Source of the DNA: Deltaproteobacteria bacterium
GTDB taxonomy: Bacteria; Bdellovibrionota; FAC87; UBA2466
Assembly (NCBI GenBank): GCA_016196825.1
Contig: JACPWY010000013.1
Span: 17,484-81,483, forward strand
Direction: 5' to 3'
DNA length: 64,000 nt
Part shown: in pieces, positions 42,567 to 51,087 of the stretch
Layout of the letters: the number at the start of each line of letters is the position of its first letter
Numbering within the stretch: the stretch's first letter is position 1
Notes under the pieces: generated by a model
Seen by the model: the letters and a program-made list of their open reading frames with translations, nothing else
The model's database searches: none
Told to the model about the DNA's origin: nothing
Position numbers and translations under genes: made by a program

Positions 42567-43230
42567 AGCCTATCTCAAAAACCCTTCTACTCGGTGCGAC
42601 CAAAATGACCTGCCTCGTCGTCCTCCGCGTTCGGCTCCTCGACGTGCCCAGAGGGCACGCCTCCGGGGCCTCTCTTGTGCGTCCTCGATCCAGGTCATTT
42701 TGGTTCGCCCCTCCCAACGAAGGGTTTTTGAGATAGGCTCTAGCCTTGTTTTGATTCTTCTTCTCATTGGATGCGCCTCCGAGCCAGTGGCAATGGCGCC
42801 GCAGCCAGAGCGCAAGATTGCGGTTGAGAAAAAGACGGTGACCCGCGAGCCAGGGGCCATCTGGACAGAAGCGAGCAGTTGGAATGCGTTGTTTACCGAC
42901 CTGATGCCTCGCAAGAGCGGCGATCTTCTGAAAGTGAGATTCAGTGACAGCTTCCGTATGTCTATGATGAAGCGGCTGAAGAAGGATCTGGCCAAAGGGA
43001 AGTTGGATTTGGCGATGGATGACGCTGATTTGGCGCTCCAGATTCAAGAGGTCTATCCGAATGGCATCTTCTCGGTGACGGGCGACAGAAAGATTCGATT
43101 CGCCGACGAGCATGTTCAGCTTAAGGTGGCTGCAACGGTGAGGGAAAAGGACCTGGCTAAGGATGACAGCCTTTCTTGGGATCAACTCTACAATCTCAAT
43201 TGGACCATCACGGCGGGGGACAAGACATGA
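42553..43230 (+). CDS. flgH: L-ring lipoprotein FlgH, signal peptide interrupted in frame by a repeat element
   Basis: 225 residues as the frame reads. The lipobox LLLIGC and the mature part (ASEPVAMAPQ, SLSWDQLYNLNW-like end) fit FlgH, the outer-membrane L ring. Codons 1-4 (MLRT) and codons 64 onward (SLVLILLLIGC) together make a normal lipoprotein signal peptide. Between them sit 59 extra residues, Arg-rich, encoded by palindromic element 2. The frame stays open, so a functional long-leader protein is possible; translation could also begin at a TTG inside the element (giving MVRPSQRRVFEIGSS before the hydrophobic core). Starts 14 bp before the flgA stop. Confidence 0.85.
   Translation: MLRTRAYLKNPSTRCDQNDLPRRPPRSAPRRAQRARLRGLSCASSIQVILVRPSQRRVFEIGSSLVLILLLIGCASEPVAMAPQPERKIAVEKKTVTREPGAIWTEASSWNALFTDLMPRKSGDLLKVRFSDSFRMSMMKRLKKDLAKGKLDLAMDDADLALQIQEVYPNGIFSVTGDRKIRFADEHVQLKVAATVREKDLAKDDSLSWDQLYNLNWTITAGDKT
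42563..42743. repeat. Palindromic repeat element, copy 2 (inside flgH)
   Basis: Outer arms of 25 bp (42563-42587 and 42719-42743) and inner arms CCAAAATGACCTG/CAGGTCATTTTGG (42600-42612, 42691-42703) are perfect inverted repeats. The core 42618-42687 is 66/70 identical to that of copy 3 and includes hairpin GTGCCC-aga-GGGCAC. CTAG occurs at both ends; removing 42567-42743 (177 bp) rejoins a normal flgH signal peptide, so CTAG may be a target duplication. Confidence 0.92.
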
Positions 43231-44243
43231 CGGGGGCTTTGAGATTTGCCCTAGTATTTCTCATTTCGAGTGTGGCCCTCGGGGTCCGCATTAAAGACAT
43301 CGCATCTTTACGGGGCGCTCGAGACAACCAATTGATCGGTTACGGAGTTGTGGTGGGCCTCAACGGTTCGGGTGACAAGGCCGGTTCCGACGGCAGCAAC
43401 GCCGTCATGGGCCAGTTTTTGAAAGGCATCGGCGTCGATGTGAAGAACCATGCGATGGACACCCGCAATGCCGCGGAGGTCATGGTGGTGGCGACACTCC
43501 CTCCCTTTTCCGCGGTTGGCACAAAACTCGATCTGACGGTGTCTAGCATCGCGAATGCAACTTCGCTTGAGGGTGGCGTCTTGATGATGACACCGCTCAA
43601 GGGAGCCGATGGCATTGTTTACGCCATCGCACAGGGCAAGGTTATAGTCCATAAGCGAAAAGACAGTCGGGGGGCGCTTTTGAGTCAGATCATGTCCAGT
43701 GGAACGGTCTATCAAGGTGGCCTTCTCGAAAAGAGCGTGCCGTTTGAGGCGCCCAAGATGATCAGCTTCAATCTCCTTCACCCCGACTTCACGACCTCAG
43801 CTCGCATGGCCATTCGGATCAACGAGGAGCTGGGGGGCAAATACGCCACAGCCAGCGATGCCGGCCGAGTGGACGTGATTTCACCCTACGATTTTGAAGG
43901 GACAAGCGTTGAGATCGTGGCTCTTCTTGAGAATATCGATGTGGAGGCGGATCACAGGGCGCGAGTTGTTGTGAATGAACGTACGGGCACCGTGATTATG
44001 GGTGATAAGGTGACACTGGCCCCCGTGGCAATTGCGCACGGGAACCTGCGTCTTGAGGTGGCGAATCCGATCGCGACCGTCGCACCGAAAGATAAGAGCG
44101 TGGCGCTTCTCACCAAAGGGGCGACGATCGCTGACATCGCCAATGGGCTCAATGAGTTGGGGGCATCACCTGATGATCTGGTTGTCATATTGAATTCCCT
44201 TAAGAGCTCGGGCGCCCTCATGGCTGAACTGGAGACGCAATGA
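43227..44243 (+). CDS. flgI: Flagellar P-ring protein FlgI
   Basis: 338 residues from ATG 43227, overlapping the flgH stop (ATGA). Signal peptide ALVFLISSVALG, then VRIKDIASLRGARDNQLIGY and GVVVGLNGSGDKAGSDG, the invariant FlgI start, and ATIADIANGLNELGASPDDL near the end. Standard length. It forms the peptidoglycan-associated bushing ring. Confidence 0.95.
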   Translation: MTGALRFALVFLISSVALGVRIKDIASLRGARDNQLIGYGVVVGLNGSGDKAGSDGSNAVMGQFLKGIGVDVKNHAMDTRNAAEVMVVATLPPFSAVGTKLDLTVSSIANATSLEGGVLMMTPLKGADGIVYAIAQGKVIVHKRKDSRGALLSQIMSSGTVYQGGLLEKSVPFEAPKMISFNLLHPDFTTSARMAIRINEELGGKYATASDAGRVDVISPYDFEGTSVEIVALLENIDVEADHRARVVVNERTGTVIMGDKVTLAPVAIAHGNLRLEVANPIATVAPKDKSVALLTKGATIADIANGLNELGASPDDLVVILNSLKSSGALMAELETQ

Positions 44244-44515
44244 CGATCGATCACACCACTGCGACGGCGGGTCCTGGCAACACCGACAAACTTTGGACCG
44301 TCTCGCGTCAATTCGAGGCTGTTTTTGCTAACCAAATGATCAGCGCCATGAGAAACACCGTGATGAAAGACGGGTATGTTCCTGAAAGCCATGCGGAAAA
44401 GATCTACCAGTCGATACTTGACCTGGAGCACGCGGAGCGCATTGCTGCGACGGATCAATTGGGTCTGGCCAAGATTATTCACGAGCAATTATTGCGGACA
44501 CAAAACGGCGGATGA
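44240..44515 (+). CDS. flgJ: FlgJ rod-binding domain protein (no muramidase domain)
   Basis: 91 residues. SRQFEAVFANQMISAMRNTV and YQSILDLEHAERIAATDQLG form the rod-binding domain of FlgJ. The C-terminal glucosaminidase domain of enteric FlgJ is absent, as in many deltaproteobacteria and relatives, so another enzyme must open the wall; a lytic transglycosylase gene lies at 49161. Overlaps flgI by 4 bp. Confidence 0.85.
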   Translation: MTIDHTTATAGPGNTDKLWTVSRQFEAVFANQMISAMRNTVMKDGYVPESHAEKIYQSILDLEHAERIAATDQLGLAKIIHEQLLRTQNGG

Positions 44516-44551
44516 TAAAATTAAAACGAGTTATCCCTCCGGGAGGAAACC

Positions 44552-44875
44552 ATGAAAATCAATACAGTTGACGGAGGCCAGGCGGCCATTCTCGAGGTGC
44601 AGGGCAGGGGACGGTCGAAGGCGACCATTGAACCAGCGGTGAAGGAGTCCCAAGGCGCGCGGGCCGGCTCAAGCCAGGTTGAAATCTCCGATAGGGCACG
44701 GTTGATGAAGACCGCCTTTGACTCAGCGAAAGGGGCACCCGACTATCGCGAAGCCAAGGTGAATCTCCTCAAAGCCCAAGTAAAAGATGGTACGTACCGA
44801 GTCGATGCCGACACGGTCGCCGAGAAACTCTTAAACGATCATCTCGAAACCGATTTCGGGAAGAATAATATCTAG
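44552..44875 (+). CDS. flgM: Anti-sigma-28 factor FlgM
   Basis: 107 residues with SD GGGAGG. The C-terminal part SSQVEISDRARLMK and YREAKVNLLKAQVKDGTYRV followed by DADTVAEKLL is the sigma-28-binding domain of FlgM. It holds FliA inactive until exported through the completed hook. Position in this operon just before flgN-flgK is typical. Confidence 0.85.
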   Translation: MKINTVDGGQAAILEVQGRGRSKATIEPAVKESQGARAGSSQVEISDRARLMKTAFDSAKGAPDYREAKVNLLKAQVKDGTYRVDADTVAEKLLNDHLETDFGKNNI

Positions 44876-44903
44876 TTTCGTTCTTCCTTAACCTTCTCTC
44901 CTT

Positions 44904-45317
44904 ATGACTATCGACGCTCTTTGCAACGCCGAGCTGGCGTGTCTGGAAGCACTCTACCAGTGTTTATTGCGCGAACGGGACTGCCTAGTACTGTACAGGA
45001 CCGAGGATCTTCTTGAGAACAATGCCAGAAAAGAATTCTTGATCTCAGAACTGACGGATGTGAGAGAGGAGCGTCGAGGAATTATCAGCGACGAAGATCT
45101 CAAGGGCGACCCGGTTTACGTCGCTTGGTCCGAAAAAAATGGACGACTTTTTGACCTCTGCTCCAGCAACCACGGCTTTATCGAGCGATCGCTTGGGCGC
45201 CAGGCCCAACTCCTCGACAACCTGAGAAAACTCATGGGAGGGCCGGCCATCTACTCCAAGCAGGGCGAATTCGCCCACACGCCCTCATCGGGGCGAGTAG
45301 TTGCGGGCCGGTACTAG
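44904..45317 (+). CDS. flgN: FlgN-like export chaperone
   Basis: 137 residues, mainly helical (residues about 8-110). Sequence conservation of FlgN is low; the call rests on size, helical character (LEALYQCLLRERDCLVLYRT) and its place between flgM and flgK, whose product together with FlgL is FlgN's export client. Confidence 0.7.
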   Translation: MTIDALCNAELACLEALYQCLLRERDCLVLYRTEDLLENNARKEFLISELTDVREERRGIISDEDLKGDPVYVAWSEKNGRLFDLCSSNHGFIERSLGRQAQLLDNLRKLMGGPAIYSKQGEFAHTPSSGRVVAGRY

Positions 45318-45323
45318 AAACCT

Positions 45324-46757
45324 ATGGCGATAAACGACATTTTCGATATTGGCCGTCAGGGTATTGAGGCCAACCGACGGGCTCTCACGACTACGAGCCA
45401 GAACGTGGCCAACGCCAACACCCCAGGATATAGCCGCCAGCGAGCGGTCTTTCAGTCGGACGCGCGATCCGCTACTGGTGGTGTCATGCTCGGGGGCGGT
45501 GTCAAGATTGAGAAGGTGATGCGAATTCACAACGATTTTGTTCAGGGCCAAATCATGGAAGAGGCCAAGAATCACGGCGGCCTCAGGGCACGCTCCGAAG
45601 GACTGATGCGAATCGAAGGCCAGGTCAATGAGCGCGGCCGTGATCTCGCCGAGCGGGTGAACAATTTTTTCAACGCCTTCCGCGAACTGTCCACGAATCC
45701 GGAACAGGCAACACTCAAACTCAACGCCGCCAATGCGGCCGAGGATGTCGCCCGAAGTTTTCGCAGCGTCATTCAATCGCTGGAGACTCTGAAGAACGAA
45801 GCTGATTTGAACCTCATGGGGCAGGTGGGCGGTGTGAATCAACTCACCCGCGAAGTGGCCACTTTGAATGAACAGATTGCGTTAAACCAAGCTGTTCGAG
45901 GGGAGCCCAACGAGCTGCTTGATCGACGAGAAGAGATCTTAAGACAGTTGTCTGGGAAAGTAGGATTTCAAACCTACTATGACGATCGGGGTATGGCCAC
46001 GATCGTCTCGGGGACCGCCGTGCTTGTGCAGGGCACTCAGGCGAACGAACTGGAAGCTGTCCGAAGCGCCGCCAGAGGGACGAAGACCGAAGGCAGTGTC
46101 GAGATCATGATGGTGGATCGGATGGGGAATCGAAATATTCCCGTGCGGGTGGAGGACGGTGAGATGGGCGGAATGATGCACATCCGCGACAACGTGATCA
46201 ATCCCATTCTTTCCCAAGTCGATGCGGCCGCGTTTGAATTCAGCCAGCAAGTGAATGCCGCCCATACCGTTGGAGTCGCGGACGGTGAGACCTCCGTTGG
46301 GGCTATTTTTGATCCTATCGAAAACGCCTCGGGTGCCGCCGGTCGAATTCAGATCAATTCCCTCATCAAGGACAACCCCGATGCGATCGTCGGTGGGTTG
46401 AGCCAAGGCCCAGGCGATAACCGGGTGGCTCTGTCCATCGCAGCCATCGGCGAAAAGACGGTGATGCCCGAATTTTTTGGAGGGCAGAAGGGCGACACGC
46501 CCAGGCTGACTCTCACGGAAAGCTTGAACTCCACCATGGGCTTCCTGGGGGCTGAAACCCAGCGCGAGCGACAGGCCTTTGAGAGCAGCGATCGGATCAT
46601 GAGCCAGCTCAACAACTACCGGGAATCGGTGTCGGGCGTCTCTCTCGAGGAAGAGGCCATTAACATGATCCAGTATCAACATGCCTTCAACGCCGCCGCC
46701 AAGGCCACCAAGGTGGGTGATGAATTGCTCCAGACGATTCTCAATATCAAGCAGTAG
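45324..46757 (+). CDS. flgK: Hook-associated protein 1 FlgK
   Basis: 477 residues. N-terminus IGRQGIEANRRALTTTSQNV followed by ANANTPGYSRQRAVFQ and C-terminus LEEEAINMIQYQHAFNAAAK are the FlgK signatures. It joins hook to filament. Starts 6 bp after flgN. Confidence 0.95.
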   Translation: MAINDIFDIGRQGIEANRRALTTTSQNVANANTPGYSRQRAVFQSDARSATGGVMLGGGVKIEKVMRIHNDFVQGQIMEEAKNHGGLRARSEGLMRIEGQVNERGRDLAERVNNFFNAFRELSTNPEQATLKLNAANAAEDVARSFRSVIQSLETLKNEADLNLMGQVGGVNQLTREVATLNEQIALNQAVRGEPNELLDRREEILRQLSGKVGFQTYYDDRGMATIVSGTAVLVQGTQANELEAVRSAARGTKTEGSVEIMMVDRMGNRNIPVRVEDGEMGGMMHIRDNVINPILSQVDAAAFEFSQQVNAAHTVGVADGETSVGAIFDPIENASGAAGRIQINSLIKDNPDAIVGGLSQGPGDNRVALSIAAIGEKTVMPEFFGGQKGDTPRLTLTESLNSTMGFLGAETQRERQAFESSDRIMSQLNNYRESVSGVSLEEEAINMIQYQHAFNAAAKATKVGDELLQTILNIKQ

Positions 46758-46772
46758 CCATAGAGGTGTGAC

Positions 46773-47666
46773 ATGCCAACCAGAGTCTCCACCAATCAAA
46801 TCTACACGGGAGGGCTTGAACACATTTCGCAAGCGAGAGGCCACGAGCTTTCGAGCGCCGAGAAGGCTCAGACCAATAAGGAGGTCAATCGGCCGTCGGA
46901 CGCACCAGCAACATGGGTGAGGGCGTCGAACTTAAAGGATGGCCTTTCGACGGGCGATAACATCCAGAGGAATGTTGTCATCGCCAACCACTTCATGACC
47001 GCCGCGGACACGGCACTCACGCAGCTTCAGGAATTCATTCAACGAACCCAAGAACTTGCGATCTCCGCGGCCGATGGGAACGCAAGACGCGACATGATTC
47101 TCAAGGACGCCCAGGGGCTTTGGTCGTCGGTGCTTCAGACAATGAATTCGCGCTATGGCGATCGTGGTCTCTTTGGGGGCTTTCAGACGAAGGCGCCGGC
47201 ATTTGACGCTGAAGGGAATTTTCTCGGTGACAACAACGCCATTAGGATAGAAATCGCTGCTGGATCGGAGCCCGTTCCAATTAATTTCTCGGCCTCCCAG
47301 ATCTTTTTAGGGATGGGTCTTAAAGAGGGTGTCGATATTCCGATGATCTACAAGAACTTCATTCAGGGACTCCAAGAGAACAACGTCGAATTGATTCAGT
47401 CCTGTCTGCCGCAGCTCATCCAGGCCAATGAGCAGATCTCCTTGGGTCGGGGTGAGGTGGCTGGCCGAATGAGCCAGGTCAGTAGAGCTCTTGACTCGTA
47501 CGCCAGTGAGCGGACCTCAACCGCCGATTCTGTCTCTCAGCTCGAAGACGCTGACGCCTACAAAGTCTTCAGCGAGCTCGCGCGCGATCAGACGATCTTT
47601 CAGTCAGCTCTCATGACCAACAAGAAGGTGTTGACTGAGGCTCCCGCCGATATCCTCTTCAAGTAA
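46773..47666 (+). CDS. flgL: Hook-associated protein 3 FlgL
   Basis: 297 residues. Flagellin-like N-terminus with KEVNRPSDAPATWVRASNLK and the second hook-filament junction features TALTQLQEFIQRTQELAISA; C-terminus DAYKVFSELARDQTIFQSAL is flagellin-like. Position directly after flgK supports FlgL over flagellin. Confidence 0.92.
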   Translation: MPTRVSTNQIYTGGLEHISQARGHELSSAEKAQTNKEVNRPSDAPATWVRASNLKDGLSTGDNIQRNVVIANHFMTAADTALTQLQEFIQRTQELAISAADGNARRDMILKDAQGLWSSVLQTMNSRYGDRGLFGGFQTKAPAFDAEGNFLGDNNAIRIEIAAGSEPVPINFSASQIFLGMGLKEGVDIPMIYKNFIQGLQENNVELIQSCLPQLIQANEQISLGRGEVAGRMSQVSRALDSYASERTSTADSVSQLEDADAYKVFSELARDQTIFQSALMTNKKVLTEAPADILFK

Positions 47667-47744
47667 ACTGCGCATCGCATTATAGCGCCACACAAAAAAC
47701 TCAAGTCCCACCCAGCGCTTTCCGAAGAGAGTAATGAGACCCGT

Positions 47745-47975
47745 ATGCTCGTTCTCACACGAAAGCTTGGTGAAAGTATCGCGATTGACGATGATATCAA
47801 GATCGTCGTCGTGCAGATTAAAGGCCGCCAGGTTCGTTTGGGGATCGATGCGCCGCGTGATACCAAGATTCACCGCGAAGAGGTCTACCTCGCCATCCAA
47901 GAGCAGAACAAAGCAGCCGCGCAGTCAGAGACCGATCCCGTAAAAAAGGTTGCTAAGCTTCTGCGCGCCAGCTAA
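47745..47975 (+). CDS. csrA: Carbon storage regulator CsrA
   Basis: 76 residues. [20 protein letters not shown] and [20 protein letters not shown] followed by EEVYLAI are the complete CsrA core; the tail is slightly long. CsrA represses flagellin translation and is antagonised by FliW, encoded next. No strong ribosome binding site is seen. Confidence 0.95.
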   Translation: MLVLTRKLGESIAIDDDIKIVVVQIKGRQVRLGIDAPRDTKIHREEVYLAIQEQNKAAAQSETDPVKKVAKLLRAS

Positions 47976-48027
47976 CATTTTTCTATCCGTCCATTGTGCA
48001 TTCGGACAAATTTGGGGGAGAGTTGCC

Positions 48028-48570
48028 ATGAACGTGGAGACCACTCGATTTGGAACGATTGATGTTCAGGAGGCCGACATCATCACCTTCCCTGAAGGGA
48101 TGCTCGGATTCTCAAAACTTCACCAGTATGTCCTCATCGAGAGAGTCGATTCGTCGCTCTTTCTTTGGCTGCAGGCGCTGAAGAAGCCGAGCGTGGCATT
48201 TCCATTGCTTGAGCCTCAGATTTTTGAAAAGGGCTACCAGGTCAAACTTGCCGATGAGGATCGCAAGCTCTTGAAGCTTGATACCCAGCTCAAGTTCGCC
48301 AAGGTCTTTTCGATTATCACGATTCCATCGGACCCCACGAAGATGACGGCGAACCTGAAGGCACCAATCGTCTTGAATTTGAAGCAGCGGCTAGCGAAGC
48401 AGGTGATCTTACACGATCAGGACTATCCAATCCGTGCCGGTATTTTCAACGAGCTACAGCACCACTGTGCCGCGGCCCATAAGCCCATCTTCCCGGATAA
48501 TGAGGCACCGACCTATCAGGCGATTCATATCACCGAAGATCTTGAGGGGACGATCGAGCAGAATGCTTAA
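48028..48570 (+). CDS. fliW: Flagellar assembly factor FliW
   Basis: About 180 residues from ATG 48028 (SD GGGGGAGAG). TRFGTIDVQEADIITFPEGM then LGFSKLHQYVLIE is the FliW start, and TANLKAPIVLNLKQRLAKQV the conserved C-terminal block; the tail is extended by about 35 residues compared with B. subtilis FliW. It binds free flagellin and CsrA in a partner switch. Confidence 0.92.
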   Translation: MNVETTRFGTIDVQEADIITFPEGMLGFSKLHQYVLIERVDSSLFLWLQALKKPSVAFPLLEPQIFEKGYQVKLADEDRKLLKLDTQLKFAKVFSIITIPSDPTKMTANLKAPIVLNLKQRLAKQVILHDQDYPIRAGIFNELQHHCAAAHKPIFPDNEAPTYQAIHITEDLEGTIEQNA

Positions 48571-49171
48571 ACCCATCCTTTTCACCGCAGTTGTGGCGGC
48601 GATTGTCTTGGCCTCCGAGCAGCCGGTGGGAGAACAGGCTCGATATCTCATCGATAAGAACCCGGCCCGAACCACAAGTCTCATCAAATCGGGCAATCTC
48701 ACGGCCAAGGTCACGCAGTTTCTGAGCGAGGCAAACCCTCCCGGCTACGAGGTCCTGATTAACTATGTGTTCAAAGTGAGTTTCGTTGGTAGCCAAGAAG
48801 GGCAGCAGTCCGCGAAGATTGACGAGGCATTTTTCAAAAAGTCCTTTCTCGAAGATCTGCGTAAGAACCATCATTACGAAGGGAAAGACTTCAAGGCCGA
48901 TCACCTGGGTTATGCCGATGCCAAGAATCTAGACGGCAAGGTCTATCCGCATTGCGATAAGGTGAAGATGTACGACATTCAGCAAGACGGCCCGCTGTTC
49001 GATCTGGCCGAGGAGTTTCTCACGGGGGGGGATGGCGGGAAGATCGACAACCTCGTCGTCATTGCCCATATCTATCCGACCGTTCCGGTTCTTGGCGGGG
49101 CTAAGGTGGATATGTCGGGTGACTACAATCGGATGTTCGTGAAGGCCGGCGGCGACTACATCAACCCCTAA
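48563..49171 (+). CDS. Hypothetical exported protein after fliW
   Basis: About 202 residues from ATG 48563, overlapping the fliW stop by 8 bp. Signal peptide MLKPILFTAVVAAIVLAS. The mature part (RTTSLIKSGNLTAKVTQFLS, YNRMFVKAGGDYINP) matches no family I know. Overlap suggests coupling to the flagellar operon. It converges with the lytic transglycosylase gene, overlapping by 11 bp. Confidence 0.65.
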   Translation: MLKPILFTAVVAAIVLASEQPVGEQARYLIDKNPARTTSLIKSGNLTAKVTQFLSEANPPGYEVLINYVFKVSFVGSQEGQQSAKIDEAFFKKSFLEDLRKNHHYEGKDFKADHLGYADAKNLDGKVYPHCDKVKMYDIQQDGPLFDLAEEFLTGGDGGKIDNLVVIAHIYPTVPVLGGAKVDMSGDYNRMFVKAGGDYINP

Positions 49172-49607
49172 AGTCGTTTTCCTTCGAGCGTTGGTAGAGG
49201 CTCATCACTTTCTTCACATACTCCATGGTTTCCGGGAAGGGCGGGACTCCTTTGTAGCGGTCGACCTGCGTTGGGCCTGCGTTGTACGCGGCCAGAGCGA
49301 GCCTCAAGTCGCCCCGGTAGCGGTTAATAAGGCGTCGCAGGCAGTCACAGGCCCCCATGAGATTATCAACAGCGTTAAAGGGGGAGTGAATCTCACACTG
49401 ATCGGTGAAGCTCGGCATGACCTGCATCAGCCCCTGGGCCCCTTTCTGGGACACCGCCTTTGCGCGGAAATTGGACTCAACCGTCACCATGGCCTCTACC
49501 AAGCGAGAATCTAGGTGAGCCCTGTGGCTTGCATCCCGGATCAATCCCTGAAGGGAGGCATGGCCCAAAGAGGAGAAGAGCAGACTAAAGAGAATAGGCA
49601 ATGCCAT
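49161..49607 (-). CDS. Lytic transglycosylase (SLT domain)
   Basis: About 148 residues from ATG 49607. A signal peptide (MALPILFSLLFSSLGHA) precedes a minimal Slt domain: VEAMVTVESNFRAKAVSQKG with the catalytic Glu, AQGLMQVMPSF and LALAAYNAGPTQVDRY. It cleaves peptidoglycan. Last gene of the Wzc / KA-rich protein run; could also serve flagellar rod passage, as FlgJ here lacks an enzyme domain. Confidence 0.88.
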   Translation of the reverse strand: MALPILFSLLFSSLGHASLQGLIRDASHRAHLDSRLVEAMVTVESNFRAKAVSQKGAQGLMQVMPSFTDQCEIHSPFNAVDNLMGACDCLRRLINRYRGDLRLALAAYNAGPTQVDRYKGVPPFPETMEYVKKVMSLYQRSKENDFRG

Positions 49608-51042
49608 ATGTGCCGGCGATGATGAGCCCGCCGCCGAGGTAGAAGCGAATCTCGCCGCGAATGCTTGTTCCGAGTAGCGGAATATTGAAGCTCGCGGTCG
49701 GCCCGAACACCAGCTGCCCGTCATTGAACGTAGGCCCCTCGTCGACATACGACCGGGTCACCTTACCCATGATCGATCCGATGCTTGCGCCGAAGGAGGC
49801 ATGCAGAAAACGTTGGGCGAGGGGGAGATGGTATCGAAAATCGGCTCTCAAAAGAGAGTAGTTGAAGAAGTCGAGGCCGACCTCAGCGTCATACTTGGAA
49901 CCGATGTGGTAGCCCGCAAATCCGCCGAAGTGAACCGACGTGGCCGAGCCAAGACCACCCGCTGCGCGCGCCATCCCAATAGAACCGCCGACATAGATGG
50001 GGCGATCCTGAATGGCCGCGAGTTCTCTAAACAACATGCGCGACTGATTCAGTTTGCGGTCCGGCCCTTCCGGTTCGCCACCCGCCATGGCCGTTTCCGA
50101 GCGCTCGCCGCTTTGGCCAGAGTTCGGAAGAGGTTGATACTTGTTGTTGGCATGGTCCTCCAACATTTTATTAAAGGCCGCGCGGAATTTGGACTCGATA
50201 AAAGTATTGTCGAGGCGCCCGCCCGGCGTGCCAGTGAGGGACTCAGAGATGACGATGAACGAATTCGGCTCCTTATTGTCGAATAGGAAGACCGAGAGGC
50301 GCTCCTTCTCGAAGTAGATGAAGCTCATGATGTCCGACTTCAGATAGTCGCGCGCGGCCCTCACATCCTCCGTCGTGTAGCCGGGGAGGACATAGGTTGA
50401 AATCTGGACATCAAATCCTTCGGCCTGCTGAAACAATTGGGCCAAAGCATATTGCAGAGGCACGGCGAGATTGAGGCCGCTCGAATCGGTGGAGGGGAGA
50501 ACGATAACGCTTCTCTTCGAGGAATCCTTCAGGTTTTTGGCCACCGATGCGGGCGCCCGTTTTTCTTCCTGAGGGGCCTCAGCTTTCTTGGGCTCGTCGG
50601 TGTCGGCGGCTTTTTCTGCCTTCTTGGGTTCTTCGGGGGCCTTAGCCTCATCAACGGACTTGGTATCCTCGGCAGTCTTGGCGGTCTCAGCTTTCTTCGA
50701 CTCGTCAGCGGCCTTCGCCTCTTCCACCTTCTTAGCCTCTTCCGCGACTTTGACAGTCTCAGCTTTTTTCGCCTCTTCGGCCGCCTTCGCCTCCTCAATC
50801 TTCTTGGCCTCCTCGATTTTTGCCGCCTCGTCCTTCTTGGCCTCTTCGGCCGCTTTCGCCTCTTCAACTGTTTTGGCGTCTTCAGTGGTTTTGGCTTCGT
50901 CAACTGTCGGTGCGGTGGCCGGGGTAGCGGCAGCAGGGGCTGCCACCTCGGCTTGTGTGGCAGCTTCAGCAGCAGGCGCTGTTTCGCCCTCCGCGAATGC
51001 AAAAGCACACAGCAGAAGTGATGCTATCGCCAGCTCTTTCAT
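49585..51042 (-). CDS. KA-rich TolA-like linker protein with C-terminal barrel
   Basis: About 485 residues from ATG 51042 (ATG 51048 also possible). Signal peptide MKELAIASLLLCAFAFA. Residues about 40-165 are Ala/Glu/Lys-rich repeats (EEAKKAEEAK-type), a long charged helix as in TolA. A middle domain (VIVLPSTDSSGLNLAVPLQY) follows, and the last about 150 residues are strand-rich (YVGGSIGMARAAGG, GEIRFYLGGGLIIAG), like a small outer-membrane barrel. Role unknown; lies between a Wzc-like gene and a transglycosylase gene on the same strand. Confidence 0.65.
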   Translation of the reverse strand: MKELAIASLLLCAFAFAEGETAPAAEAATQAEVAAPAAATPATAPTVDEAKTTEDAKTVEEAKAAEEAKKDEAAKIEEAKKIEEAKAAEEAKKAETVKVAEEAKKVEEAKAADESKKAETAKTAEDTKSVDEAKAPEEPKKAEKAADTDEPKKAEAPQEEKRAPASVAKNLKDSSKRSVIVLPSTDSSGLNLAVPLQYALAQLFQQAEGFDVQISTYVLPGYTTEDVRAARDYLKSDIMSFIYFEKERLSVFLFDNKEPNSFIVISESLTGTPGGRLDNTFIESKFRAAFNKMLEDHANNKYQPLPNSGQSGERSETAMAGGEPEGPDRKLNQSRMLFRELAAIQDRPIYVGGSIGMARAAGGLGSATSVHFGGFAGYHIGSKYDAEVGLDFFNYSLLRADFRYHLPLAQRFLHASFGASIGSIMGKVTRSYVDEGPTFNDGQLVFGPTASFNIPLLGTSIRGEIRFYLGGGLIIAGTYGIAYSL

Positions 51043-51048
51043 GCTCAT

Positions 51049-51054
51049 ATTATA
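51049..51054 (-). promoter_or_regulatory. -10 box abutting the start of the KA-rich gene
   Basis: TATAAT on the minus strand, preceded by TGG (extended -10). Exactly 6 nt separate it from ATG 51042, so transcription would begin at or near the A of that ATG. Confidence 0.4.
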
Positions 51055-51087
51055 CCATTCCATAAAAGTGATACTCCGCATCACCCG

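Noticed and set aside
50529..51021. Long alternative frames (Lys/Arg-rich on minus, Leu/Phe/Gly-rich and Ser/Ala-rich on plus) over the KA-rich region
   Set aside because: All derive from the low-complexity GCC/AAG/GAG repeats of the real gene; none has an independent start signal.
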